Source of the DNA: Histomonas meleagridis
Taxonomy: Eukaryota > Parabasalia > Tritrichomonadida > Dientamoebidae
Direction of reading: 5' to 3'
DNA length: 64,000 nt
Assembly: GCA_020186115.1 (NCBI GenBank)
Contig: WSYJ01000060.1
Location: 2,728,001-2,792,000, forward strand
Shown piece after piece: positions 1-11,429 of the stretch. The notes beneath the pieces were generated by a model. That model was not told the origin of the DNA, made no database searches, and saw only the letters and a program-made list of their open reading frames with translations. A program made the position numbers and the translations under genes. Within the stretch, counting starts at the first letter, position 1. The number at the start of each line of letters is the position of its first letter.

Positions 1-1100
1 ACTTTTTACATATGGCATTTTATTATTAGGGTGGCCCGATAATATTGGCACAAACTTTTGATCGATTTATATTGAATTTATGATAGCATAAAATTTAAAA
101 AATCTCAAATATTTATGAAAACTCATTGGATCCTTTTATTTAGTAATGATTTTGAGTTAATGGATACTTATTTGTTGCTTGTTTGATCAAACAATTATTT
201 TTTCGAATAAAATATTTCAAGTATTGTTCTAGCATTTGGTCGATTTTTTTTTTGCTATACATTTTTTATAATTTTTTTTGTAGATTCATTTTTACGTTTG
301 TGGTTCAATTTAAAAAAGGATCCAGTCATTCTCACTCTATATTATATATAATCAAAATTTTAATATGCCAAAAAGTAATATCATAAATGAAGATATAGGG
401 GAAATTATTTTTTATTTCCTAGAACCATTAATATCTAGAGATACAGAAACAAGAAGAATTAAAATTCCAAACATTCAAAATAAACCTCAGAAATTTGAGA
501 ATGTCTTAACTTACAATATTTTACAATCGGAGTCGAATCTTAATATCTATCATTTTGCCCAACAACTTAAAAACGTTAAATAGAAAAATTCTTCTTCAAA
601 AAATGGCAATCGGAATTTACCCTTTTTTACCCAGTTCACACTTTTGCACAAAAGTTCATGTTGTTTGGGCTTAACGTTCGAACCGGTAGCGTTTGAACCA
701 ACGATACATTCAAATTGAATACTTATCGAATGAAAACGGTTAACTGTTGAAATTGGTTGTGGTTGTTTTGATATTGAGAGAATTGTTAATAACCGTTTAT
801 CGTTACGATACTAAGATCCTTGCCCTTCTTTGATTTTAAAACAACAAGAAATCAATCCCTTTGTATATTCCAAAAATAAAATATATTGAATGAAGGCCTT
901 CAGAATTTTATGCTGAGTTATTCTAAATTTTATCTCAGCGTGCACAATCCAACAAGAAACATATTTTATTACGAAGTAACGTTTATTTCAAAAAGTTGTT
1001 TTGAAAAGAGTCAATTTGTGTGGGAATCAATAGATCAACTGAATTCTACGAATAACTTTTGCAATTGCATTCAAACCACGAGTCAATTTATCCCTCCCAA
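1..1100. other. AT-rich upstream region with Myb-like motif cluster
   Basis: No convincing gene is seen. A 72-codon open frame at 365-583 (+) starts with ATG but has no recognisable motif and may be chance. Between about 669 and 815 there is a cluster of Myb-like boxes: AACGTTCG near 672, AACGATACATTCAA at 700-713, AAACGGTTAAC near 736, and the reverse-strand forms AACCGTTT and ATCGTTACG near 790-810. Such boxes recur close to other gene starts in this window, so the cluster may be regulatory for the surface protein gene that follows. Confidence 0.35.
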
Positions 1101-1102
1101 AA

Positions 1103-3368
1103 ATGTTTGTTTTGTCTTTCTTCTTCGCTCATTGTCAATCAAGTCAATCCATAAGCTTAAATGTGCAGGTTAATACTTCGTATGCATCTGGTAAAGGTGG
1201 TGCATATTTAAGTTGGTCAAAAATTGAAAATCAAGAAATATATTATAAAGTTTTCCAACAAAGTTATGACACAGATGCTGATGAGTATGATACTACCTGG
1301 AAACAAATAAGTACATATAAATCAGGTACACATCTTAATATATTAAACATCTATCCAAGTCAAACTGATGGAAATAAAGGACAAGGTTCATCATGGGCTG
1401 GGAGTTATAACACTTATAATGTCAATTTTCAATATAAAAATGAAGAAGGTTCTGATGTCTGGCATACACTGCCGAAATCAGCCTCATTAAAAAGTTTGGA
1501 TGGAAGGAGGTATCATGATAGATAGTGATGGATCCAGAACCACCTTCGAACCTTATGGCATTGATACTTCTACAGGTGAACAACTGATTTCTGTCACACC
1601 CATCTCAATTAATGATTTTGAAGAAAAAGCAAATGATGACGAATTTCTATACAATTATAGTGTTATTGTTTTTGGAACATGGGATGCCAGTACTGGTTAT
1701 GGAATCTCAACAGAAACAGCTAAAGGTGCAGTGACAAGATATATCAACAAAGGGTATGGATTTTTGGCAGGACATGATTCAATCGTATACAGCTTCTATA
1801 TTAATGGTGTTGCAACAAGTTTACTTTCAATCAGAGATCTTTTTGGGATTAAATCTCAATCTGTTGATAGTTCTTATAATGGTGTAAATATTCAATATCA
1901 ATTTATTACACAACAAACTATTACCATTGTTCGCAAAGGTTTGTTAACAAATTATCCATATCAAATTGGTGACATTGGAACTGTTCTCACAATCCCAACA
2001 ACACATACAAATTCACATGCCACGACAGGTGATGTTTGGATGGCATTAGGAACCAATGCAAATACACAAACAGATAGTGCAGGTCTTCAACACAATTTCT
2101 ATCTTACAACTAAAAATAACACAGCAATGATTCAAACAGGTCATAGTAATTGCGAATCGACAGAAGATGAAAGGAAAATTATTGCGAATACGATTTATTA
2201 TTTAAATCAAAGGACTTCTGAAACATTTGCAGAAGATCATTCATCACAAGATTATGAATCGCCAACAGTTAATCTTAGATATGAAGAAAAATCATATAGA
2301 GTTCATATTGATAGTATTGACAAAGGAACTAAATACAGATTCAAAGTTCAAGCACTTTTAAAATCGAATGATGATGTTTATGCAGAATCTGAACCAGTTG
2401 AAGTTACTGTTACAACAGGAGTTGATCATTACATTTACACAGTTACAAATGATCAAAGTGTTACTATTGATGCTTTAACAAGTGCAACAAAAGACGATTA
2501 CATTTATCTTAATTCAAAACAAGTTACCAATGGAATGAATGTCTTTGTTGCAGCAGTTGATGGTGCAGGAAATATTGGTAACATTACAAGTTTAACTATT
2601 CCAATTCCGGATGCAACACCTTCGAAATCACCATCACGATCACCTACAAAATCACCAACAGAATCACCTACAAGATCACCTTCACGATCACCATCAATAT
2701 CAGCATCAGCATCTGTTTCAAAATCTCCAACATTATCTCAATCACCACATCCAACACCTTCACGATCACATTTAATATCAACAGAAATAAAAACACAAAA
2801 ACATTCATATCAAAATACTGAAATACAAGCAAAAACAAATTCATATTCATATGGAATTACATTATCAAATACTTTAACGAATTCTTTAACATTAATAAAT
2901 ACAATTTCAATTCATAATGTATATAGTTCAATCTCAATGATTTTCACACAATTATCGAATGATTACACATATATTATCACTGAAATTATTTATTATGATT
3001 ATACAGTTATAATGTATTCAACTTATATTTCATATTATTTCGATTTTTATTTTATGAATGTTTATGGTGGTAATGACGATCAACAAAATGAAACAGGGAA
3101 AGATACGAATATATTTTTAATTATTGGAATTGTTATTGGAATAATTGTTTTCGCTGTGATAATTGTTACGATTATTATTATTATCCGACGAAATCAAAAA
3201 ACTAATTATGAAGATGAAAATGATCAAGATGATGAAATTGATATTGACATCGGAAACTCAAATGAAACGCGAGAAATCAATAATTATTCTGGATTATCAT
3301 TTAAAGATATTGAAGAAGACCCATTTGCAAATGATTTTAATGAACAAGCATTTGTTACTAATATTTAA
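1103..3368 (+). CDS. Ser/Pro-rich single-pass surface protein, frameshifted near codon 132
   Basis: The N-terminal part (1103-1522) starts with ATG and a short hydrophobic signal peptide. The rest (1500-3368, 622 codons) is in another frame. Both halves look coding, and the switch coincides with a tandem TGGA duplication at 1497-1504; losing one copy would restore a single frame of about 755 residues. The ectodomain contains a segment with alternating strands and helices (FGTWDASTGYG, INKGYGFLAGHDS) that resembles a glutamine-amidotransferase-like or DUF5057-like fold, which is tentative, and then a fibronectin-III-like stretch. Next come an SPSRSPTKSPT stalk (residues about 370-425 of the long frame), a transmembrane helix (about 536-562) and an acidic cytosolic tail ending EEDPFANDFNEQAFVTNI. 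The function is probably at the cell surface. The break may be real or a sequencing error. The stop is TAAA. Confidence 0.6.
1497..1504 (+). repeat. TGGA tandem duplication at the frame break
   Basis: Two adjacent TGGA copies lie exactly where the N-terminal frame must pass to the long downstream frame. Deleting one copy gives Leu-Glu-Gly-Gly-Ile-Met in a continuous reading frame. A 4-bp slippage event is the simplest explanation. Confidence 0.55.
2640..3241 (+). repeat. Segment duplicated at 7908-8510
   Basis: This block covers the Ser/Pro stalk, juxtamembrane region, transmembrane helix and start of the tail. Read by eye it matches 7908-8510 in direct orientation with one substitution (TAT/CAT in the tail) and one A insertion over about 600 bp. 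The flanking coding regions differ, so this is a recent partial duplication or gene conversion tract. Confidence 0.85.
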
Positions 3369-3689
3369 ATTTTTATTTTATAATGTATTAAAATAAAGGG
3401 GCATTTTTACTTTATGCCTACTTAATAAATAAAGTGTTCATAATATTTTTTTTATTACTATGCTTTATATGAGTTGTTTTAAAATCAAGAGTGCTGAGAT
3501 GTGACAAAAATGTTGTTCAGAAATTTCAAATGATCAATTTTTCGAAATTCGATTCGGTTTCGACCATGCTTTTTGAGGAATCTTGGAATATTTCCTATAA
3601 TGGTATTGCACTTAAGAGTTTATAAGTGTACCAAAAATACAGGCCTTATAAATGCAATATGAATTGGAGATAGAGGTTTTGCTATGTGT

Positions 3690-4800
3690 ACACGTTATAA
3701 CAAATTTGTTCTCTATGGTAATGAAATTATTATAGAATATACATTTTATGTCTATTAGATTGAAGGAATTTGGACGAAATGCATTTTTATTATGTAAAGG
3801 ATTTACAGAATTTCATTTTGATAAAGAATATGCATTTTATTGGTGTTCATCTTTGCAGACAGTTGAAATTGAAGGAAATGATAAAAGAAGTATTCTTGAT
3901 AAGGCTTTAATAAATTGTGATTCTCTTCGAACAGTTATCATTTGATGGTCACAATATTAGTGGAACTGGCTATGAAAACATTATTTCAATATGTAAGTGT
4001 CCAAAACTTAAAGAAATTACTTTAGACATTGATCATTATATCTTTGAAAACACATTTTTTGATTTTCCATCACTTTAGAGATGCTGAATCAAATTTGCAT
4101 AATGATAATATATAGATATATATTAACATTGATGAATAATCATGAATTGTTGAAATTAAATATTGTGCTTTCGATAAATGTTCAAATATTTTATCAATGG
4201 AATATTATGCATTTCAAGATTCTTGTTATCAAATTTATATTTACAATAACAGTTATACCCTCTTATGCAATTCCCGGCTCAAACACATTAAAGTATATTC
4301 GAATTGCACCTAGAGTTACAAGAATTAGTTCACATTTTATTGAACAATGTTCATAATTTCTTGATCTTGATGATAAGGGAATAATTTAAGAAGCATTATG
4401 GAAGAATCATACATTTGAATTAGCATCACGATTGCCAGAAAGACTAATTAATATGACGAGAATCATTTTCAGGATGTACAGGAATTACCATTTCATTATT
4501 TATACCTACTAATCTTATTTCTATTGGATCTAATGCATTTGCTAATTGTATTTTAGATATTACTAATACGAAATTAGTAATTACATCATCATATGCATTT
4601 TTAGGATGTCGTTCATTAAGTTAATCATTAGTTTTACCTAATTCACTTATTGAAATTGTAATTTTGCAGGTCATTAATAATTCCAGATAAAGTAACGATT
4701 ATTAATCATTATACATTTGCATTATGTTCAAAATTTACAGAATCTTTAATTATCGGAAATAATGTTGAATATTGGAGATGATGAATTTTCTGAATGTGGT
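3690..4800 (+). pseudogene. BspA-like leucine-rich repeat pseudogene
   Basis: Fragments of LRR_5-type repeats are readable in several frames. Examples are AFYWCSSLQTVEIEG near 3830, a run from 4255 with IPSYAIPGSNTLKYIRIAP, and SIGSNAFANC near 4525 followed by SSYAFLGCRSLS. Stops and frame changes separate them (for example stops after 3943 and 4619). Intact members of this trichomonad family are surface leucine-rich proteins related to bacterial BspA. No single open frame longer than about 90 codons remains, so this copy is dead. Exact ends are uncertain because both edges fade into AT-rich sequence. Confidence 0.6.
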
Positions 4801-5600
4801 GGGTTTTTTTGTTTTTGATCTAAAATTCTTTCTTTTTTCTTCCAAATCTATAGAATTGTGGTGTACTTAATGTAGTATAAAAAAAATAATTTTTTGGCAA
4901 ATAATATCAATAATATAGAGGAAATAATCTAATTTTCCTTGAAAACAGCATGATTTGACTAGGTCTGTTTTATAAAAAAATCACGTCACCATAAATAAAA
5001 ATCAAAATATTATTTTATCTATATTATATTTTTTAATAAGTTCTATAAATAAATAATTTTTCAGATCATAAATAATATAAATATATAGAAAACAAGAGTA
5101 TCGCACCTTTTTATTTCAGACTTTGAAATTAAGGAAATTGATGTTGGAGATAAATTGATGTTTATCTCATTATGAATAGGATTTATCAAGATACATTCAA
5201 ATTAACTTTTTATCACATATATATGTACTTTATAAAAATATTAATATTTTTATAAAAACTCTTACCTGTTTCGAGATCTTCATTTTTCGTAATATCACTT
5301 TTTCTCCAAAACGTACAAAAGAAATCACAAAAATAGGTGTTCATATATATATAGGTATATTCCTCTTTCTATGGTAGAAGTTTCGAGAAATTCCATCATG
5401 AAATTTATTTTGACTGCAGCTCTGGTTTGGTTTAGGGTCAAATTTTGTAAATCGCATTGACTTAAACCACATAAAATATGCGAAAACGCAAAACAAATGC
5501 AAGTAAAAAAGAAAAAAAAAATATCTCCAAAACATAGAACTAGAATTATTCTCTGAGCTTGAACAAATAATAATGAATCTAAAAAGAAAGAAATATATAT
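4800..5600. other. AT-rich intergenic region
   Basis: I see no coding pattern, RNA gene or repeat I can support here. The region contains many short A/T runs and a weak reverse-strand open frame (5341-5535) that starts without a good context and has low-complexity composition. Confidence 0.4.
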
Positions 5601-7361
5601 TTGTCAGCTAAACATACAATAAAATTATTTGATTTTAATTTACCATATTCATTTAATCTTGTGATAAGTAATTTAATTTATTATGCATTTTTATCACAAA
5701 GAAATAAGTGTACTACGTATTTTAAATTTTTAGAAATAATTCAAAAGAAAGAAGAGGAAAAAATTAATTCTAAATACAATATTATTGAAATATTCCTTAA
5801 TTATATCATAAGGAATAATTCTCAAGAAGCTTTATATCTAATTGAGGAAATGATAAGACAAAATTTAATTGATGCAAATATTACAAAGATAATTCCTTCA
5901 AAATATTTTGCTCATTACAAAACTACAAATGAAAACAAAAAACATATCCCCAGTGATCGATTTTGGAACTATATTGAACTTCATAAAAAAATATATTAAA
6001 GAAGGACATAATCCAAATGAAATTGCAAAAAATCATTCGAAATGATGAAATAGAAAAACTTCAAGAAAAATCATCACAAACAAATTTTGATTTTAATCAA
6101 ATAATTGAACCATCACTTTATGAAAGATATTCATTTATTAATCAAAAAAATGTTACATTAATTGATTATGCAGCATTTTTTTTTCAACTGTTAAATGTTT
6201 CAAATATTTACTTATGAATGGTGCAAAATTAGGAAATGCAGGTAAATATGCAGTTGTAGATGGAAATGAAGAAATAATTAATTTATGTGAACAAAATGGT
6301 TCATCATTTATAGGGTTATGAAATAGCAATTAAATCTCATCGAAATGATATTTTTCTTTATCTTTATGAAAATAAAATGGATAATTTGTGTAAGGAACAT
6401 GATACAAAGCCTCATAAAATTTTCTTGATATTGATTTAATAAAATTTTGTGTTATGAGTGGGAATTATGAAATCCTATCATTTTTAGAAGGAGAAGGAAC
6501 TAAATCAATGAATCTATTATCAAAAAATCAGCAGAAATTGGTAATATATATCTACTCATGTATTTTCTTCATAATAATAAGAAAAAACCAAAAAATATTT
6601 TGATTTATTCTATTAAATCAGAGAATGTTGAAGTTGTGGAATATATCATTCTTAAGCACAGAAAAGGAATCAATTTTAATTCTGTAAATATTTTTTGTAA
6701 AATTTCAATGTTTTCATATAATATTTAATAATGGTTTATTAAATTATTTAGAACACCTTTGATATATGTTGCTGAAAAAGGTAATACAGAAATAGTAAAA
6801 TTACTTGTTAAACAAAAAGGAATTGATATCAATGCGAAAGATATTCATATGTTTGATTTAAAATTTATTTTAATAATTTGATTTTTCAAAATAATATTTA
6901 AAAATTATTTAAATTATTTCAAACAGCACTTATGATTGCATCTGAAAGTGGTCATACAGAAATAGTTAAATTACTTCTTGAACAAGAAGGAATTGATGTT
7001 AATGCAAAAAATATTTATTTGTTATATTTAAAATTTATATTAATAATTTGATATTTCAAAATAATTTTTGGAAATTACAAAAAATATTTAAAACAGCACT
7101 TATTTTTGCATCTAGAGATGGTAATTTAGAAATAGTTAAATTACTTTTGGAACATAAAAGAATTGCTTTAAATGTTATAGATGATTTTTATTTACTATAA
7201 TCGATATTATTTAGAGTTACTTTGGTTTTTAAGCCAAAATTTAAAGTTTTATTATATAATTTGAAATACCATTAATTTGGGCCTCAAAAAATGGTCATAA
7301 AGATATTGTTAAAATACTTATCGAAAAAGAAGGAACTAATATTAATGCCGAAAATTTTTGA
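5601..7361 (+). pseudogene. DUF3447/ankyrin-repeat pseudogene (locus A)
   Basis: The region is homologous along its length to the better preserved locus at 31134-33820. The N-terminal domain is readable at 5601-5996 (ending ...ELHKKI), then continues in other frames after an extra A near 5990, another near 6030 and a longer disruption at 6171-6195. DUF3447-type motifs such as LIDYAAFF and NEEIINLCEQN remain. Downstream are four ankyrin blocks beginning near 6751, 6925, 7095 and 7268 (TPLIYVAEKGNTEIVKLL and relatives). Each is about 30-31 codons long and free of stops, and they are separated by AT-rich inserts. A 19-nt A tract lies at 7536-7554. The frameshifts in the N-terminal part mean no full-length protein can be made. 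Confidence 0.75.
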
Positions 7362-7369
7362 ATGTTTTG

Positions 7370-7845
7370 TTCAAGGTTTAAATTAATTAAAATGGATTAC
7401 TTGACGAGGTTAAACCTAACAATTTTTAATTCTGACATTTACAAGTGTCTGCTTATTTCTATTTTGTTGATAGTTTTGCATGCGGTTGGTGTCATATTCA
7501 TTTTTTCTCTCCGTTAAAGTTTACGGTTTTCATACAAAAAAAAAAAAAAAAAAAGTTTTGTTAGTCAAAAAAATTGAATATGCATTGTCAGATGCCAGCG
7601 GTTATGTTATTGTTTTAATTTGAGAACATATTCAAAAAACTTTTCTGGTTTGGTTTGGATTTGGCTAAAATTAAGCTTAATTCCATCACCACCGGATGAG
7701 ATCACGTCTTTACTAGAAAAACTAAAGGCATTTCACTAGGGGACTTTGTTCAGTTTCTCTATATTGCATATATTTTTCTCACCATCCAAAAATATTCATT
7801 TTATAATGCTGTTCACAATCCTTTCAAAAAGTTATTTTAAAATTC
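7370..7845. other. Intergenic region with poly(A) tract
   Basis: It holds a 19-base A run at 7536-7554 and no convincing gene. The upstream boundary of the surface-protein copy lies near 7840. Confidence 0.4.
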
Positions 7846-8619
7846 CAGATGCAACACCATCACGATCACGATCACCATCACCAACAGCATCACCTCCACC
7901 ATCACGGTCACCTACAAAATCACCAACAGAATCACCTACAAGATCACCTTCACGATCACCATCAATATCAGCATCAGCATCTGTTTCAAAATCTCCAACA
8001 TTATCTCAATCACCACATCCAACACCTTCACGATCACATTTAATATCAACAGAAATAAAAACACAAAAACATTCATATCAAAAATACTGAAATACAAGCA
8101 AAAACAAATTCATATTCATATGGAATTACATTATCAAATACTTTAACGAATTCTTTAACATTAATAAATACAATTTCAATTCATAATGTATATAGTTCAA
8201 TCTCAATGATTTTCACACAATTATCGAATGATTACACATATATTATCACTGAAATTATTTATTATGATTATACAGTTATAATGTATTCAACTTATATTTC
8301 ATATTATTTCGATTTTTATTTTATGAATGTTTATGGTGGTAATGACGATCAACAAAATGAAACAGGGAAAGATACGAATATATTTTTAATTATTGGAATT
8401 GTTATTGGAATAATTGTTTTCGCTGTGATAATTGTTACGATTATTATTATTATCCGACGAAATCAAAAAACTAATCATGAAGATGAAAATGATCAAGATG
8501 ATGAAATTGAAAATGAGATGCAAGAAATCAAAAATTGTTCTGTAATGACATTTAAAGTTATTGAAGAAGACCCATTTGCAAATGATTTTAATGAACAAGC
8601 ATTTGTTACGAATATTTGA
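7840..8619 (+). pseudogene. Partial duplicate of surface protein (stalk, membrane helix, tail)
   Basis: The sequence matches the 3' third of the gene at 1103-3368, starting at the residues IPDATPS. It lacks the whole ectodomain and any plausible start or signal peptide of its own. The A run at 8080-8084 has five A's where the parent has four (2812-2815), which shifts the frame and stops the stalk soon after. The membrane helix and tail are open again from 8206. The tail differs in the middle from the parent (NEMQEIKNCS region) but ends with the same DPFANDFNEQAFVTNI. The tail divergence next to a near-identical block suggests gene conversion between two older paralogs. Confidence 0.75.
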
Positions 8620-9001
8620 ATTTATATAAAAAAACTTGATATAAAATCAAAATATACAAATGAATATATTTTTATTCATTTGACTTTTTTTAATGCTACA
8701 AAATTTTCGAAAATTTTTATCTTTTTTAATGTATAATGTTTGAACATAATCATAAATAATATTAAGAATGTAATTCTAATGAATAAAAAAAAATTGCGAA
8801 TAATGCAATGCGTTTTATTGGAAATTGGATCAATAAAATAATTTTTAATGTTTGAAATAATTAAATTGTTGATGATTCATAAAAAACTTAATGAATCATT
8901 CATGAAAAAAATTAGGATTTAAATCAAAAATATTATAAAATTATTTCTATTTCATGTTTATTTGTAATAAATAATAATTAAATTGTATTCATATTTACAA
9001 T
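8620..9001. other. AT-rich convergent intergenic region
   Basis: This lies between the 3' ends of the surface-protein copy (+) and the P-loop protein (-). It contains A/T runs and no feature I can support. Confidence 0.4.
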
Positions 9002-11407
9002 TTATTTTTCTGTTTGTTTACTTTTCCTACACACACTTCGAATTGAAATTTCTTCATTATGTTCATTTGATATAAAAATAAGATCAAATAAATTTTTTGT
9101 TTCTATTGATAAATTACACATTTCTTCTTCTTCAATGTTTTCGTTTCCATCTTTTTCTATATCATCGATCATTTCATTAATTTTTACCCATTTTTCGATT
9201 AATATTGGATCTCCTCCTAAATCTTCAATTTTCATTTTCATTTTACAATAATTTTTATTCTCAAATTCGATAATAAGTTCATAATCTTTATAAGGAATAT
9301 TATTTATATCTTTAATAATATCTAATGCATTTAAATATTCTATTGTTGAATATAAATCGATACTTTCTTCATCAATTGGTTTCATCATTTGATATATTTC
9401 ATTAATTGGACATGAAATTATAAATGAAGATTTCGAAATCGCATATTTTAAATATTCACTAATAATCGCATAAGTATTTTCTGATCCTTCAAATGGATAA
9501 CTTCCTGAGATATCAATTTTACTTTTATCAAATTCATTTATTATAAAAATAATTTTCTTAAAGCCGAAAGTTTTGCTTAAGTTCTTTGGAAGAAGAAATA
9601 TATTCATTAACCATTCTGATAAACATGTCGAGTCAAACCAACAATTTGATAATGTTGATGTAATAGTTTTTAAATCATTATAAAGTTGTTTATATTGAAT
9701 ATTTTTCGTTATTTGTGCTGGAAATAAAACATTTTCTTGTTTCGAATTTTGAATAATTGATAAAAATGATTTTTTAATTCCTGGAAGAATTTGTCGCATT
9801 GATGGAAGTTGTATATGAAGAAGTGCGAAAAGATGTTGAATAAAATCTGAATAAAAAACTGTTAAATCTGAAATATTATTCATAAGATTTTTCATATTGA
9901 TTATACATAAAAATGTTTGTTTCCATGTATCTGTCGTAATTAAATCAATAAGAAGTTGTTGACTAATTATACTTATTAATATATTTCGTGTTTGTGTATT
10001 AGGTCCAACAATTACATTTTGGAAGAAATAATTAGTTCCAATTGGTGAAATAGAATTTCGATGTGATGAAATGAATTTTTCCGAGTAATTTAAATAAGAA
10101 TCATATTGAAATAAATCATTACGTTCATAATACATTCCTTCACTTTTTAACATAGAAATCATTTCGTTATAAAACATACGTTTTTCTTGATCTTCTAAAT
10201 AAACAAGTTTATCAATAAATTCTTTTTCATTTTTCTTTAATTTATTATATGATTCTATAAATGAATTATTTCCTTTCAATTGAGGAACATATTCACCAAT
10301 TAATTTCTCAATTGGAATTTCATCTGTTTCTTCTTCTAGTGAGTTTAATGATTCACTAGATTCTTTTGTTTTACTACTACTGTTATATTCAGGCAATTCT
10401 TCATTTTCTTTATATGATTCTTCGTTTTCACTTAATAAATCTTTAGAAGAATTAAGTTTTTGATAATCTTCATCATCTGATTGATAAGAAGAGGATTCAC
10501 TTAAGTTTTGTAAATCGGAACTTTTTACAGGATGAAGTTTCGATTCATTTACCTCTTCATTGATATTATTTTTTTGTTTATAAAAAGAATTTGAAACATT
10601 TTTAATGTTATATTCCGATTGGGAATCTTCTGATTTTTTCATAGATGCCGATGAATTTGCACGCTGCTGAGATTTCTTTGGAACTAATGTGTTTGTTTTA
10701 TTCATTGGAATTACGGATTTAGCAGCTGATGAAAAAGATACACTTGAAAGAATAGACGAAGCATTTGACCTTTTTCTTTTTTGTTGTGAATCTTTTGAAA
10801 CCTCTGACATTGATTTTTTAGGTAAACCTTTATTTTTGGAGCTGCTAGAAAAATCTCTTTGAGAATCAAGTAAAACATTAGAGTTTGAATAGGTTTCATC
10901 AAAAAATTGATTTGAGCTTATCTCTGAAAAGTCACTCATTTGTGAATCAAACTTTATTTCAGAGGTAACAAATGGACTTGAACATGTTGACAAATTTTTA
11001 GATGAACTACCATCCAGAAAACTTGAAGAATTATCATTAAATTTTACACTTACTGAAGATTTTCTAGAATTGCCATTTGGCTTTCTATTTACTCCATTTA
11101 TGTTACGAAGTGACAATAAAATTGGTTCTTCATCTTTTGTTATAATTGAATTTAGCTTTTGTTTTTTCTTTAAAGACGATATTTTAAAGAACGCAAATAA
11201 CTTTGTTGCATTATGCGCATTTTTAATGTTAACTATTTTTTCTCCTCTTTCATTTTGGAGTTCAATTGCAGGATTTTTTTCATTAAATGCATTTTGAACT
11301 GCTTTTTTTAATGAGCTCATACTATTTGGAATTATTATCTTTTTTTGATTCTTTTTTTCATCATCAACTTTGATAACATAAATTGCATTACTGTTGTTCG
11401 CATTCAT
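9002..11407 (-). CDS. Large protein with N-terminal PB1-like region and degenerate P-loop domain
   Basis: 801 codons from an ATG at 11407. The first ~75 residues alternate short strands and a helix (IYVIKVDDEKK...KIIIPNSMSSLKKAVQNAF) like a ubiquitin-like or PB1 fold. A long Ser/Asn/Glu-rich linker follows. The last ~380 residues are globular and resemble a P-loop NTPase in layout: a strand followed by VGPNTQTRN where Walker A would be (no GKT/S) and later KKIIFIINEFD, which is Walker B-like. ATP binding is therefore doubtful and the role is unknown. An AACGTT box lies at 11422-11427, 15 nt upstream of the start. The stop is TAAA on the minus strand. I recognise the architecture only in general terms. 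Confidence 0.7.
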   Translation of the reverse strand: MNANNSNAIYVIKVDDEKKNQKKIIIPNSMSSLKKAVQNAFNEKNPAIELQNERGEKIVNIKNAHNATKLFAFFKISSLKKKQKLNSIITKDEEPILLSLRNINGVNRKPNGNSRKSSVSVKFNDNSSSFLDGSSSKNLSTCSSPFVTSEIKFDSQMSDFSEISSNQFFDETYSNSNVLLDSQRDFSSSSKNKGLPKKSMSEVSKDSQQKRKRSNASSILSSVSFSSAAKSVIPMNKTNTLVPKKSQQRANSSASMKKSEDSQSEYNIKNVSNSFYKQKNNINEEVNESKLHPVKSSDLQNLSESSSYQSDDEDYQKLNSSKDLLSENEESYKENEELPEYNSSSKTKESSESLNSLEEETDEIPIEKLIGEYVPQLKGNNSFIESYNKLKKNEKEFIDKLVYLEDQEKRMFYNEMISMLKSEGMYYERNDLFQYDSYLNYSEKFISSHRNSISPIGTNYFFQNVIVGPNTQTRNILISIISQQLLIDLITTDTWKQTFLCIINMKNLMNNISDLTVFYSDFIQHLFALLHIQLPSMRQILPGIKKSFLSIIQNSKQENVLFPAQITKNIQYKQLYNDLKTITSTLSNCWFDSTCLSEWLMNIFLLPKNLSKTFGFKKIIFIINEFDKSKIDISGSYPFEGSENTYAIISEYLKYAISKSSFIISCPINEIYQMMKPIDEESIDLYSTIEYLNALDIIKDINNIPYKDYELIIEFENKNYCKMKMKIEDLGGDPILIEKWVKINEMIDDIEKDGNENIEEEEMCNLSIETKNLFDLIFISNEHNEEISIRSVCRKSKQTEK

Positions 11408-11421
11408 CTTTAAAAAATCTA

Positions 11422-11427
11422 AACGTT
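11422..11427 (-). promoter_or_regulatory. Myb-like AACGTT box
   Basis: The palindromic AACGTT lies 15-20 nt upstream of the ATG at 11407. The same hexamer sits close to other starts here (38152, 46913, 59775, 29189). It resembles Myb recognition elements known in Trichomonas promoters, and function is inferred from position. Confidence 0.35.
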
Positions 11428-11429
11428 CA

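Noticed and set aside
183-386. Open frame near the window start
   Set aside because: It begins with TTG, is dominated by Phe/Ile, and has no motif.
7849-8043. Histidine-rich open frame in the stalk copy
   Set aside because: It is the other frame of the Ser/Pro-rich repeats; the codon pattern CAC-CAT comes from TCACCATCA repeats.
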